Shown: in pieces, positions 35,112-44,919 of the stretch
How the letters are laid out: the number at the start of each line of letters is the position of its first letter
How positions within the stretch are numbered: position 1 is the first letter of the stretch
Source of the DNA: Bradyrhizobium sp. CCBAU 051011
GTDB lineage: Bacteria > Pseudomonadota > Alphaproteobacteria > Rhizobiales > Xanthobacteraceae
Assembly (NCBI RefSeq): GCF_009930815.1
Contig: NZ_CP022222.1
Span: forward strand, 7,668,501-7,732,500
Length of the DNA stretch: 64,000 nucleotides
Reading direction: 5' to 3'
Notes under the pieces: generated by a model
Seen by the model: only the letters and a program-made list of their open reading frames with translations
Told to the model about the DNA's origin: nothing
Databases searched by the model: none
Position numbers and translations under genes: made by a program

Positions 35112-35211
35112 TATTCCGGAGCGATGCGAAGCATCGAGCTATGGTGCGCAATTGCGCACCTGAGAATCTCGAGATTCCGGGTCTGGTGCTGACGCACCAT
35201 CCCGGAATGAC
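35112..35211. repeat. Intergenic palindromic repeat element
   Basis: A long imperfect inverted repeat of about 100 bp. TTATTCCGGAGCGATGCG at one end pairs with TGACGCACCATCCCGGAATG at the other, with inner arms GGTGCGCA/TGCGCACC and GAATCTC/GAGATTC. It has the form of the dispersed repeats found between Bradyrhizobium and Rhodopseudomonas genes and could act as a bidirectional terminator between the two leftward genes. Confidence 0.75.
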
Positions 35212-35215
35212 AGTC

Positions 35216-37231
35216 TCAAGCAAATTCAAGAATCAACGCATCCACTGCCAGCGTCGCGCCGGCCGCGGCGTGGATCTTCTTCACCGTGCCGTCGCGCTCG
35301 GCGCGCAGCACGTTCTGCATCTTCATCGCCTCGACCACGGCCAGCGTCTCGCCGGACTTGACCTCCTGCCCTTCGGAGACCGCAATCGACACCACGAGCC
35401 CGGGCATCGGGCACAGCAGCTTCTTGCCGGTATCGGCCGCCGAGTTCACCGGCATCAGCCGTGCCGCCGCGGCTTCGCTTTCGGTGAACACCTGGACCGC
35501 AACTTCAAAGCCTTGATGCGCCAGGCGGATGCCGTTCGGGATCGCGCGCACCTGCATCGCCACGAAATGGCCGTCGATGGTGCCCTGCCAGACCGGCTCG
35601 CCCGGCGTCCAGGCCGAGATCAGATTGTGCGGATTGCCGGGCAGACTATCGGTGCCGATGAAGCGCACCGCGATGCCGTCGGCCTCGCGCGCCACATCAA
35701 GCGCGATCTCGTCGCGATCGAGCCATACCGCGCGGCGGCGCTCGCGCTGCACCAGCCGGCCGGTCAACTGGCCGGAAATCCGCCGCTTCCGTTCGCCAAG
35801 CACATGATCGATCGCAGCTCCCACGGCGGCGAGCCGCCGCGCGATCTCGCCTTCCGGCGGGCGCGCGGAAAATCCCTTTGGAAATTCCTCCGATATGAAG
35901 CCGGTGGAAAGCTTGCCCTCGCGCCAGCGCGGATGGTTCATCAGCGCCGAGAGGAACGGAATATTGTGTCTGATGCCGTCGACGTAGAACGCGTCGAGCG
36001 CGGTGGCTTGCGCCTCGATGGCGGCGGCCCGCGACGGCGCGTGGGTGACGAGCTTTGCGATCATGGGATCGTAATGGATCGAGATTTCGCCGCCCTCCTG
36101 CACGCCGGTGTCATTGCGGATAGTGACGCCGTCCTGACTCACTTCCGTCGGCGGACGGTATTTCACGAGGCGGCCGATCGAGGGCAGGAAGTTGCGGAAC
36201 GGATCCTCGGCATACACGCGCGATTCGACCGCCCATCCGGTCAGCGTGACGTCCTTTTGCGCGATCGAGAGCTTCTCGCCGGCGGCAACGCGGATCATCT
36301 GCTCGACGAGGTCGATGCCGGTGATCAGTTCGGTGACGGGATGCTCGACCTGCAGACGGGTGTTCATCTCCAGGAAGTAGAAGCTCTTGTCCTGGCCGGC
36401 GACGAACTCGACGGTGCCGGCGGAGTCGTAATGCACGGCCTTCGCCAGCGCGACCGCCTGCTCGCCCATCTTGCGGCGCGTGGTCTCGTCGAGCAGCGGG
36501 GACGGCGCCTCCTCGATGACCTTCTGGTTGCGGCGCTGGATCGAGCATTCGCGTTCGCCGAGATAGATCACGTTGCCATGCTTGTCGCCGAGCACCTGGA
36601 TCTCGATATGGCGGGGGTCGACGATGAACTTCTCGATGAAGACACGATCGTCGCCGAACGAGGATTTTGCTTCAGCCTTGGCGAGGTTGAAACCTTCGGC
36701 GACTTCCGCCTTGGAATGCGCGATCCGCATGCCCTTGCCGCCGCCGCCGGCAGAGGCCTTGATCATCACGGGATAGCCGATCTCGTCGGCAATCTTCACC
36801 GCCTGCTTGTCGTCCTCGATGACGCCGAGATGGCCGGGCACCGTGGAAACCTTGGCCTTGGCCGCGGCCTTCTTGGATTCGATCTTATCGCCCATCGCGG
36901 CGATCGCGCCCGGATTGGGTCCGATGAAGACGATACCGGCCTTTTCGAGCGCGCGCGGAAACGCTTCACGTTCGGACAGGAAGCCATAGCCGGGATGCAC
37001 CGCCTGCGCGCCGGTCTTGCGGCAGGCCTCGACAATCCTGTCGATCAAAAGATAACTTTCGGCCGCGGCCGGCGGGCCGATCAGCACGGCCTCATCGGCC
37101 ATTTCGACATGCAGCGCATCGCGGTCCGCCTCGGAATACACCGCGACCGTCTCGATCCCCATTCGGCGCGCAGTCTTGATGACCCGGCAGGCGATCTCGC
37201 CGCGATTTGCGATCAGAATTCTTTTGAACAT
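35216..37231 (-). CDS. pccA: Acyl-CoA carboxylase biotin carboxylase subunit with biotinyl domain (propionyl-CoA carboxylase alpha)
   Basis: A 671-aa enzyme subunit. The biotin carboxylase spans about residues 1-450 (MFKRILIANRGEIACRVI, ASAGGGGKGMRI, EMNTRLQVEHPVTELITG). A BT-type middle domain is followed by a biotin carboxyl carrier domain with the biotinylated Lys in VEAMKMQN. The start at 37231 is the conserved MFKRILIANRGE; longer readings are rejected. Propionyl-CoA is the likeliest substrate by length and layout, though methylcrotonyl-CoA carboxylases look alike. The beta subunit gene is not in the window. Confidence 0.93.
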   Translation of the reverse strand: MFKRILIANRGEIACRVIKTARRMGIETVAVYSEADRDALHVEMADEAVLIGPPAAAESYLLIDRIVEACRKTGAQAVHPGYGFLSEREAFPRALEKAGIVFIGPNPGAIAAMGDKIESKKAAAKAKVSTVPGHLGVIEDDKQAVKIADEIGYPVMIKASAGGGGKGMRIAHSKAEVAEGFNLAKAEAKSSFGDDRVFIEKFIVDPRHIEIQVLGDKHGNVIYLGERECSIQRRNQKVIEEAPSPLLDETTRRKMGEQAVALAKAVHYDSAGTVEFVAGQDKSFYFLEMNTRLQVEHPVTELITGIDLVEQMIRVAAGEKLSIAQKDVTLTGWAVESRVYAEDPFRNFLPSIGRLVKYRPPTEVSQDGVTIRNDTGVQEGGEISIHYDPMIAKLVTHAPSRAAAIEAQATALDAFYVDGIRHNIPFLSALMNHPRWREGKLSTGFISEEFPKGFSARPPEGEIARRLAAVGAAIDHVLGERKRRISGQLTGRLVQRERRRAVWLDRDEIALDVAREADGIAVRFIGTDSLPGNPHNLISAWTPGEPVWQGTIDGHFVAMQVRAIPNGIRLAHQGFEVAVQVFTESEAAAARLMPVNSAADTGKKLLCPMPGLVVSIAVSEGQEVKSGETLAVVEAMKMQNVLRAERDGTVKKIHAAAGATLAVDALILEFA

Positions 37232-37369
37232 GTTCTTCTTGCTTGAGCTTTGGGCAGGATCCTCCCCCGCATTGAGACATGCGGGACGCGGGGTAACCCA
37301 CCCGTCGTACAGCAAAAATCGATGGAGGCAACGGTCTCGTATCGGCTGGCCGCCCTGCCCGGCGGCCAC

Positions 37370-37579
37370 TCACCCGGAATAGGAATTGAAGCGACCCCGC
37401 GCATAGGCATGGGATACCGCCTTCATCAGTTCGCCAACCTCGGATTCCAGATATTCGTTAGCCAGGATCAGCGCGCGGATCGTCGCCCGCATGTCGCCGC
37501 CGCAGGCCGAAATCGCCTGATCGACCGCCGATTCAAGCTCGTCGCTCTCTTCGGATTTCGGCTGTGAAGAGAACGACAT
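37370..37579 (-). CDS. Small conserved hypothetical protein
   Basis: A 69-aa acidic helical protein with ESDELESAVDQAISACGGDM, RATIRALILANEYLESEVGE and VSHAYARGRFN. It resembles small hypotheticals common in Bradyrhizobium (from memory). It lies 138 bp upstream of the carboxylase gene in the same direction. Confidence 0.75.
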   Translation of the reverse strand: MSFSSQPKSEESDELESAVDQAISACGGDMRATIRALILANEYLESEVGELMKAVSHAYARGRFNSYSG

Positions 37580-37687
37580 GAGAGCTATTCCGTGTTGGGC
37601 GAGCGCGCATGTTCCTATTTTGTTCTTATGAAGTCAACACGTCTTCTGCTTCCCTTAGGAGCACACCGATTTCAGGAGAGCGATCAC

Positions 37688-37864
37688 ATGGACTTATCGG
37701 CAATGATCAAAAGAGCGATCGAGATCGGCGAACGGCCGGGGTTCATCACCTTCGACCCGCTCAACGAACTCACCTTATTATCGGCCACGACGATTGAGGC
37801 CGAAGATATCGAGATTCTCCTGGGGGCCTTGAGCGACCGTGGAATAGACGTCAGAGAGGCATAG
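37688..37864 (+). CDS. Free-standing sigma-70 region 1.1-like protein
   Basis: A 58-aa protein starting at ATG 37688 behind an AGGAGAGC site. DLSAMIKRAIEIGERPGFIT, NELTLLSATTIEAEDIEILL and GALSDRGIDV match the fold and spacing of region 1.1 of primary sigma factors (RpoD), with nothing attached. Region 1.1 is an acidic mimic that keeps sigma off DNA, so the protein may modulate RNA polymerase, but that is inference. An upstream in-frame start is less likely because homology begins here. Confidence 0.75.
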   Translation: MDLSAMIKRAIEIGERPGFITFDPLNELTLLSATTIEAEDIEILLGALSDRGIDVREA

Positions 37865-37933
37865 GCCGCGACGCTTGGTCCCTGGATACTGACATGTGCT
37901 AGAAGACACCGGCAGGTGTGGAATTGATTTGAA

Positions 37934-38704
37934 ATGAAACAGATGCGGTCCCGAATTTTTCTGGTTGCGGCATTGCTGTCGATCGCCTTTCCGGCCAGCC
38001 AGAGTTCGGCCGCCACCGCCATCGTCCGGGATGGCGGCACGCTTCAACTGGGCAACGTTACCTTCCGCCTCGACGGCATCGATGTTCCGACCATCGACCA
38101 ACTCTGCATCGACGAACGCGCCGATAGCTGGACCTGCGGTATCGAGGCGCGCGATCAACTGACCAAGCTGATCGGCGGCAAACAGGTCCGCTGCGACGAT
38201 CTGGGTCCCGATCCCTCTTACAAGAAACGGCGCATCGGCGTGTGCAAGATCGAGGGCGAGACGACAAGTCTCAGCCAGTTGCTGGTCCGCAACGGCTTTG
38301 CCTTGAATGTCGAAGCCTCAGCCAGCGGGCGCTTCCAGCCGGACGAAGCCCGCGCCAGAGACGACCGCCAAGGCCTCTGGAAAGGCTGCTTTGTCGCGCC
38401 GCGCGAGTTCCGCGCCGGGAAAAAGGACGGCGCCCTGCTCGGCACTGCATGTCGCGCCGACCGCGACCGCGAAATCCGCGAGACCTTGTTCCCCGATGAT
38501 CTCGTGATGCCCGCGGGCTGCAATATCAAAGGCAAATTCGCCGTCCGCGCGCGTGTTACCGGGAACCTTGGCATCTATCATCTGCAGGCGTGCCGCTCCT
38601 ATCCGGGGTTGAAGCAGGATCGCTGGTTCTGTTCCGAGGAACAGGCGCAGGCGGAAGGGTTCCGCCAAGCTTACAACTGCCGGTCACCATCCAAGAGCAA
38701 ATGA
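37934..38704 (+). CDS. Secreted thermonuclease (SNase)-like protein
   Basis: A 256-aa protein with signal peptide SRIFLVAALLSIAFPASQSS. The SNase-like domain at about residues 35-145 includes VTFRLDGIDVPTIDQLCIDE, CGIEARDQLTKLIGGKQVRC and a late ARDDRQGLWKG. The active-site arginines of staphylococcal nuclease are not all obvious. Paired cysteines are frequent (about ten), suggesting disulfides in the periplasm. A C-terminal excalibur-like repeat segment (YHLQACRSYPGLKQDRWFCS) follows. Confidence 0.82.
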   Translation: MKQMRSRIFLVAALLSIAFPASQSSAATAIVRDGGTLQLGNVTFRLDGIDVPTIDQLCIDERADSWTCGIEARDQLTKLIGGKQVRCDDLGPDPSYKKRRIGVCKIEGETTSLSQLLVRNGFALNVEASASGRFQPDEARARDDRQGLWKGCFVAPREFRAGKKDGALLGTACRADRDREIRETLFPDDLVMPAGCNIKGKFAVRARVTGNLGIYHLQACRSYPGLKQDRWFCSEEQAQAEGFRQAYNCRSPSKSK

Positions 38705-38760
38705 AGCTGGAAAGATTGCCGCCTCCTGTGTGAAAGTGCCGGCAGAGGTTGCCGGCCCGC

Positions 38761-41220
38761 ATGACCCCTTCCGATTCGAACGTCTTGCCCGAAATTGCCG
38801 CCGCCGAACGCTTGCGGCAGCATCTGCAGGAAATCGCGAGCGAGCGCGACAGCGCTCATCGCGCCTTGCAGGAACGCGAAGCGGAGCTGGCGCGGATCCA
38901 GCGCATCGCCGGCGTCGGCGGTCTCGAAATCGATTTCCGTGATGGCGTCAAGAACCGCCGCTCGCCCGAATATCTCCTGGTTCACGGCCTGCCACCGGAG
39001 GCTGCCAATGAGAGCTATGAGGAATGGGTCAGCCGGATCCATCCCGAGGATCGCGAGCGAACGGTCCGGCACCTGTTCGGCATCCTGAAGAGCGAGAGCG
39101 AGGATTATTCGGCCGAATACCGGATCGTGCGGCCCAATGACGGCACGACCCGCTGGATCCGCGTCGTCGCCAAGATCGAGCGCGACGATGACGGCCGGGC
39201 GCTGCGCCTGGTCGGCGCCGATTGCGACGTCACTGCGCAGATGCTGGCGCAAGAAACCTTGCGCGAAAGCGAGGAGCGCTTTCGCCTGATCGCCGACAGC
39301 GCCCCGGTCCCGATCTGGGTCACCAAGCTCGACCGCACGCGCTCCTTCGCCAACCAGGCCTATCTCGATTTCCTCGGCCTGCCATTCGAGGAAGCCATCG
39401 TATTCGACTGGCGTAAGCGGCTGCATCCGGAAGACATGGCGCGCACCCTGCAGGAATCGGTCGCCGGCGAGGCCTCGCTGAAGCCCTTCGTGCTGGAAGC
39501 CCGCTACCAGCGCGCCGACGGTGAATGGCGGTGGCTGCGCTCGGAATCCCAGCCGCGCTGGGATCCGACCGGCAACCATATCGGCTTCATCGGCGTCGCC
39601 CACGACATCACCTCGGCCAAGCAGGCCGAGCACGATCTGCGCCGGCTGAATGACATCCTCGAATTGCGGATCACCGAGCGGACTGCGCAGCTCGAGTCCA
39701 GCGAAGCCCAGATGCGGGCGATCTTCGAGACCAGCCATCAGTACCAGGCGCTGCTCAACCAGCATGGCGACGTGCTCTATGCCAACCGGACAGCGCTTGC
39801 CGGAATCCGCGCTGAAGCCAGCGCTGTGGTCGGCCAGCCATTCTGGGACACGCCGTGGTTTGCCGAGACCTCCGGCATGCGCGACGCCGTGCACCACGCC
39901 TTCCTTGCTGTGATGCGCGGCGAAGAGGTCAAGATCGAGATGCTGCTGCATTTGCCGATCGGCGACCGCTATTTCGATTTTGCGATGCGCCCGCTGCATG
40001 ACCGCCACGGCATCGTGATCGGCGCCGTGCCGGAGGCCATCGACGTCACCGAGCGCCGCCAGGGCGAGGAAGCGCTGCGCCAGTCGCAAAAAATGGAAGC
40101 GGTCGGACAATTGACCGGCGGTGTGGCGCACGATTTCAACAACCTGTTGACCATCATCCGCTCCGCAACCGATTTCCTGCGCCGTCGCGAACTGCCGGAG
40201 GAGCGACGCCGCCGCTACATCGATGCGATTGGCGAGACGGTGGAGCGCGCCTCCAAGCTGACCGGACAACTGCTGGCGTTCGCCCGCCGGCAGCCGCTGA
40301 AGCCGCAGGTGTTCAATATCGGCAACCAGGTCGAGGCCGTGGCGCAACTCATCCGCCCCCTCGTGGGCGCCCGGATCAGGATCGACGTCGACATCGCCGA
40401 TATCAATTGTTTCGCGATCGCCGACATCGCGCAGTTCGAAAACGCGCTGATGAATCTCGCCGTCAACAGCCGCGACGCCATGGATAGCGAGGGTCGGCTT
40501 ATCATCCGCGTCCGCAAGGTGGACGCCATTCCCCCGCTCCGCGCCCAGCCCGCCCGCCACGGCGATTTCGTCGCCGTCACCGTGACAGATACCGGTATCG
40601 GCATTGCGCCCGAATTGCTCGAGACAATCTTCGAGCCGTTCTTCACTACCAAGGAAGTCGGCAAGGGCACGGGCCTCGGCCTCAGCCAGGCGTTCGGTTT
40701 TGCCAAGCAGTCCGACGGCGACATCGCGGTCGCAAGCACGCCCGGTCACGGCGCGACCTTCACGATCTACCTGCCTCAGGCCGCGATGCCGGCCGATGCG
40801 GACGACGCGGCCGCGACGGGCAGCGAACCCGCCGCGCGCGGCCGCGGCTACCGCGTGCTCGTGGTCGAGGACAATGACGACGTCGGACAATTCTCCACCG
40901 AGCTCTTGGAAGATCTCGGCTACACCGTCCGCCGTGTCGCCAGCGCGGATGCCGCGCTCGCGATCCTGGCCGAGGACGAATTTTCCGCCGATCTGGTGTT
41001 TTCCGACGTCATCATGCCCGGCATGAACGGCGTCGAACTCGCCGGCATTATACGAGAACGCTATCCCGGCCTGCCCGTGGTGCTGACCAGCGGCTACAGC
41101 AACGTGCTGGCGGAAAACGCCCACCGCGGCTTCGAACTGATCCAGAAGCCCTATTCGGTGGAATTGCTGTCGCGGATTCTCAGAAAGGCGATTTCCGAGG
41201 CGCGGCCGCAGCCGGGCTGA
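38761..41220 (+). CDS. Multi-PAS hybrid histidine kinase with C-terminal receiver
   Basis: An 819-aa cytosolic kinase. A short coiled coil at about residues 10-45 precedes PAS 1 about 55-165 (YRIVRPNDGTTRWIRVVAKI), PAS 2 about 175-290 (ERFRLIADSAPVPIWVTKLD) and PAS 3 about 325-430. The H-box is VGQLTGGVAHDFNNLLTIIR, HATPase motifs are AVNSRDAM and VTDTGIGIAPELLE, and the receiver has LVVEDNDDVGQ, phospho-acceptor VFSDVIMPG and Lys in IQKPYS. ATG 38761 is preferred over a TTG four codons upstream. It is paralogous to the kinase at 25311. Confidence 0.93.
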   Translation: MTPSDSNVLPEIAAAERLRQHLQEIASERDSAHRALQEREAELARIQRIAGVGGLEIDFRDGVKNRRSPEYLLVHGLPPEAANESYEEWVSRIHPEDRERTVRHLFGILKSESEDYSAEYRIVRPNDGTTRWIRVVAKIERDDDGRALRLVGADCDVTAQMLAQETLRESEERFRLIADSAPVPIWVTKLDRTRSFANQAYLDFLGLPFEEAIVFDWRKRLHPEDMARTLQESVAGEASLKPFVLEARYQRADGEWRWLRSESQPRWDPTGNHIGFIGVAHDITSAKQAEHDLRRLNDILELRITERTAQLESSEAQMRAIFETSHQYQALLNQHGDVLYANRTALAGIRAEASAVVGQPFWDTPWFAETSGMRDAVHHAFLAVMRGEEVKIEMLLHLPIGDRYFDFAMRPLHDRHGIVIGAVPEAIDVTERRQGEEALRQSQKMEAVGQLTGGVAHDFNNLLTIIRSATDFLRRRELPEERRRRYIDAIGETVERASKLTGQLLAFARRQPLKPQVFNIGNQVEAVAQLIRPLVGARIRIDVDIADINCFAIADIAQFENALMNLAVNSRDAMDSEGRLIIRVRKVDAIPPLRAQPARHGDFVAVTVTDTGIGIAPELLETIFEPFFTTKEVGKGTGLGLSQAFGFAKQSDGDIAVASTPGHGATFTIYLPQAAMPADADDAAATGSEPAARGRGYRVLVVEDNDDVGQFSTELLEDLGYTVRRVASADAALAILAEDEFSADLVFSDVIMPGMNGVELAGIIRERYPGLPVVLTSGYSNVLAENAHRGFELIQKPYSVELLSRILRKAISEARPQPG

Positions 41221-41239
41221 AGCAGCCTAGTCTTGCGCC

Positions 41240-43958
41240 TCACGCCGCGGCCTCGACGCCGGCCTTCCCCGACGCCAGCAGCGCGGATTTCCTGCGCCGG
41301 ACACGCCGCGCTGAACAGATAGCCCTGCATCTGGGTGCAGCCGAGATTCTGTACGGTCTCGCGCTGCTGCAACGTCTCGACGCCTTCGGCGGTCGTGATC
41401 ATGTTGCGGTCGGCAGCGATGCTGACCACCGCGCGGATGATCGAGGCCGACGACGAATTGCGCGTCACTTCCTTGACGAAGGACCGGTCGATCTTGATCT
41501 TGTCGAACGGAAAGCGCTGCAGATATTGCAACGAGGAATAGCCGGTGCCGAAATCGTCGAGCGCGATGTGAATGCCGAGCGCGCGGAGCTGGTTCAGCGT
41601 CGTCAGCGCCGCGTCATCGTCCGCGATCAAGACGGCTTCCGTGATCTCCAGCTCCAGCCGGCGCGGGTCAAGCCCGCTTTCATTGAGGGCTGCGGCAACC
41701 TTCAACGACAGCGTTTCCGAGCGGAACTGGATCGGCGAGACGTTAACGGCGACGCGGACATGCGACGGCCAGGTCGCAGCTTCGGCGCAGGCGGTGCGTA
41801 ACACCCACTGCCCGATCTCCTCGATCAGGCCGGTTTCCTCGGCGACTGGCACGAAGTCGGCGGGCGAAACCATGCCGCGCACCGGATGCCGCCAGCGCAG
41901 CAGCGCCTCGCAGCCGGTGACGACGTCGCTGCGCAGATCGACCTGCGGCTGGTAGTGCAGCTCGAAGCCGCCCTCCGCCAGCGCGGCGCGCAAATCGGCC
42001 TCCAGCTCGCGGCGATGATTGGCCTGCTGCTCCATTTCGGGGTCGAAGAAGCGATAGGTTCGTCGGCCGGCCGCCTTCGCCGCATACATCGCAAGATCGG
42101 CGCTCTTCAGGAGATCGAACAGGTCCGAGCCGTCGCGCGGGGCAATCGCGATGCCGATGCTGGCATCGCTGGAAAAGCGATGGCCGTGGCAATCAAAGGG
42201 GGTGCGCAGCGCCTGATAGATCCGCGCGACCAGCGCATGAACGTCCTCGGCGCTCTCGATGCCGTCCTGCAGGATGGCGAATTCATCGCCGCCGAGACGG
42301 GCGATGAAATCTTCAGCTCCGACCGACTGGCGCAGCCGCTCCGCCACGCCTTTCAGGAATTCGTCGCCGATCAGATGTCCGAGCGTGTCGTTGATGCGCT
42401 TGAATTCGTCGATGTCGATATAGAGGATCGCGAACTTGCGCCCCTCGGCTTCCAGCAGCAATCCCTCTGCATGGCGCTGAAACAGCGTGCGGTTCGGCAG
42501 ATTGGTCAGCGCGTCGTAGTGAGCGAGATGCTCGATCCGCGCCTGGTCGCGCCGCCCTTCGGTGACGTCTTCCAAAGTCGTCGCCCAGCCGCCGTCCGGC
42601 GAGCGCTTGAAGATCAGCCGGATCGTGCGCCCGTCGGGTGTCGAGGTTATGGTGTCCTGAACGAGGCTGCTGTTGGGATCGAGAAACCGCGCGCAATAGG
42701 CGTCGACATCGCCGATGAAGGAGCCGCGCTCCTGGCGGTGCCGGATCAGGTCGCGCAGGTGACAGCCGGGTTTAACCACATCCGGCGACAGGCCGAACAT
42801 GTCGATGTAGCGGCGGTTGCAGATCACGAGGCGCCCGAAAGAATCGAATAGCAAAAGGCCCTGCGTCATGTTGTTGATGGCAGTGTCGAGATGCTGGCTC
42901 TTTTCCGAAAGCTTGTGCTGCGCGGCGGTATGCTGGCGGCGGAGCTGGCGCACGATCAGGAAGACCATCACGATGACAACGACGATCGCGAGGCTGGCTG
43001 CGCCAAACTGCAGCCTGGTCTGCGCTCGCCAGTCCGCCAGCGCGGCCTCGGTCCTTGTGGTCGCCACGATCAGGATGGGAAAGTGCATCAGCGACTTCAC
43101 CGCGCCGACCTTGTTTTCCGGCAGCCTTTCGCTGGTGAAGCGCCCGGAAATGTTGCCGTCCACCGCCAGCGCGCGTTGAAACGCCTCGGAGCCGGCAACG
43201 TTGTAGCCGACCAGGGTGTCATCCTTGGGATAGCGGGCAATGATGGTGCCGTTGCGGTGAATCATCGAGATCGCGGTATCGCCATTGAGCTCCAGCGATC
43301 CGACAAAGGCGTCGAAATGAGAAGGCTCGACGCCGCGGCTGGCAATCCCGATGACCTCGCCGTTGCGGCCGACGAGCTTGCGTACAAACAGCGTGGTTCA
43401 GTTCTTCGTGACCTTGCTGAGGACCGGCTCCACGATCACATCGGGCGTTGGCCGTCCCGACGCGATATCCTTGAAATATTGCCGTTCCGCGATGCTGACA
43501 TCAGGTACCGGCCACATCTCGGAGGAGTTGATCAGCCATCCCTTGGCGTTCCACAGGTTCAGTGCCCCGACATGCGGCAGCGCCGCGAGCTTGGAGCGCA
43601 GCATCTCGTGCGCGCTTAAGCTCGACATTCTCTGTTCGAACTCGTCCGCTGTATCGATCCCGTCGGCGTGCATGCCGGCGATGACATCCTCGTGCACATG
43701 CTGGAGATCACGAAGCTGCTGGTCGAAATGCCGCGACAGCAAGAGCGCGCTGTTGTTGAGTTCACGCTCGGCGACTTCCAGCGCCCGCTCCCGGTACTGC
43801 ATGGCGAAATAGCCGGTGCCGAGCGTGATCGCGAGCACGATGCCTGCAGCACTGATGATCAGCCACTGGATCGCACCCAGTCTGATGGGCCACGGCAGGC
43901 CGGCACGGTACGCCGGCTGGCTCGCCGCGATGACGTCTTCCGATGAATTGCTCAGCAT
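41240..43958 (-). pseudogene. GGDEF-EAL sensor protein gene with in-frame stop and 3' frameshift
   Basis: The N-terminal part from ATG 43958 encodes a membrane helix (IQWLIISAAGIVLAITLGTG) and the first half of a Cache domain, then hits TGA at 43398-43400 (SKVTKN-stop). The same frame continues at once as TTLFVRKLVGRNGEVIGIAS through the rest of the Cache, a second helix, a PAS-like region, GGDEF (ARLGGDEFAIL) and EAL (CEALLRWRHP). Near the end, after AQEIR, the frame shifts. The expected ALLASGKAGVEAAA-stop lies in the next frame and ends at 41240, while the actual frame runs on to 41151, overlapping the convergent kinase gene. A Trp (TGG) to TGA change plus a small indel would explain both lesions. 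A separate C-terminal product from an internal start is possible. Confidence 0.85.
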
Positions 43959-44050
43959 TTTCGCTGCCCCCACAGCCGCTTGTTGTAGGGAACACAACCC
44001 AAAAGGGCGTTAGCAAAATGAGTTATCGCAAGGTTAAGGTATCAGCGGAA

Positions 44051-44578
44051 TCAGGCGCTTTCCGCGATCTCAGCTTCCTTGAGGCTGCACTCGATCAGTG
44101 CCCCGTCGATCGAAAACTCCGAGAACGGCGACAGCGCGGTCGCGGCCTGCAGCGGCGCGAAGAACTGCGCATCCCCGGGGCTCTTCAGGAAGAAGCGGAT
44201 GTGGCTGGCGGTCATCGTATCACGCGACAGCCACACGATGCCGGAGAACAGCGCCACCATCATCTGGGCGTATTGGCCGGCGCCTGCGATCCCCAGTTCG
44301 TAGATCGGCGACACCACGATGAAGCGCGCGCGCAGGATGGGGTTCGGAAACTTGCTCATCATCAGCCGGCTGACCTGGCAGGCCGCATGAATCCGCTCGC
44401 CGTCGGAAAGGCAGTAGAGGTTGGGATTGTCGCCGTCCTTGGTCAGGGCGTCATAGGGGGAGAAGCTTCCGGTCGAAAAGGTCGAAAAGTCCTCGCCGAC
44501 GCTTTCGGCATCCTTCTTCCACTGGCCCTTGATCGACCGCCAGGACCTATCCGGCTCTTTCATCGGCAGCAGGCGCAT
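44051..44578 (-). CDS. Conserved hypothetical protein
   Basis: A 175-aa soluble protein without signal peptide. Recognisable stretches are ERIHAACQVSRLMMSKFPNP, RARFIVVSPIYELGIAGAGQ and GIVWLSRDTMTASHIRFFLK. I do not recognise a family. Start at 44578 or at the Met five codons later. It lies upstream of the broken GGDEF-EAL gene in the same direction with 92 bp between. Confidence 0.7.
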   Translation of the reverse strand: MRLLPMKEPDRSWRSIKGQWKKDAESVGEDFSTFSTGSFSPYDALTKDGDNPNLYCLSDGERIHAACQVSRLMMSKFPNPILRARFIVVSPIYELGIAGAGQYAQMMVALFSGIVWLSRDTMTASHIRFFLKSPGDAQFFAPLQAATALSPFSEFSIDGALIECSLKEAEIAESA

Positions 44579-44919
44579 GGCTTAACCAGGGGTTAATGCA
44601 GGAGCTGAAGCCGACATTTTACGGGCGGCGGCTAAACGTTTGCTTACGTTGGCGCCTCCCGAGCAAATAATTGTAAGCGCTCGCCAATCCGGCTACTTCA
44701 GCGGGTATTTTCTACCGGCGCTCCCTCGACGCGGGGCTGGCTGTGACGCGGATTGTACTGCTCGCCCATTGGACCGACGCTCTCACCATCGGAGCAGCGA
44801 TCGAGCGGCTGCTCAGGCGATGGACAGTATACGTCGCATCCGGCCCGATAGCGATATCGCTACGGCGCGGCGGTGCTCCGTGTCGCATAGCCAGGAGCAC
44901 CGCCGGCCGCCGATCGCTC
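44579..44919. other. 341-bp gap without recognisable gene
   Basis: Between a hypothetical gene and the DUF892 gene, both leftward. Two overlapping short frames on opposite strands have no start signals. I see no clear hairpin with a T-run. Confidence 0.5.

Noticed and set aside
35108..37246. A 712-codon plus-strand frame opposite the biotin carboxylase gene
   Set aside because: Shadow of pccA; composition (Arg/His/Leu/Asp) is typical of antisense frames and no ribosome binding site is present.
38671..41124. An 817-codon open frame on the minus strand opposite the second hybrid kinase
   Set aside because: It is the antisense shadow of a clear PAS/HATPase/receiver gene in very GC-rich DNA. 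The encoded sequence is His/Gly/Asp-rich without domains.
41151..43265. Calling the C-terminal 704 codons an independent GGDEF-EAL gene
   Set aside because: The assigned start lies inside a Cache domain whose first half is encoded directly upstream in the same frame. The natural gene includes both parts, so it is reported as an interrupted gene.
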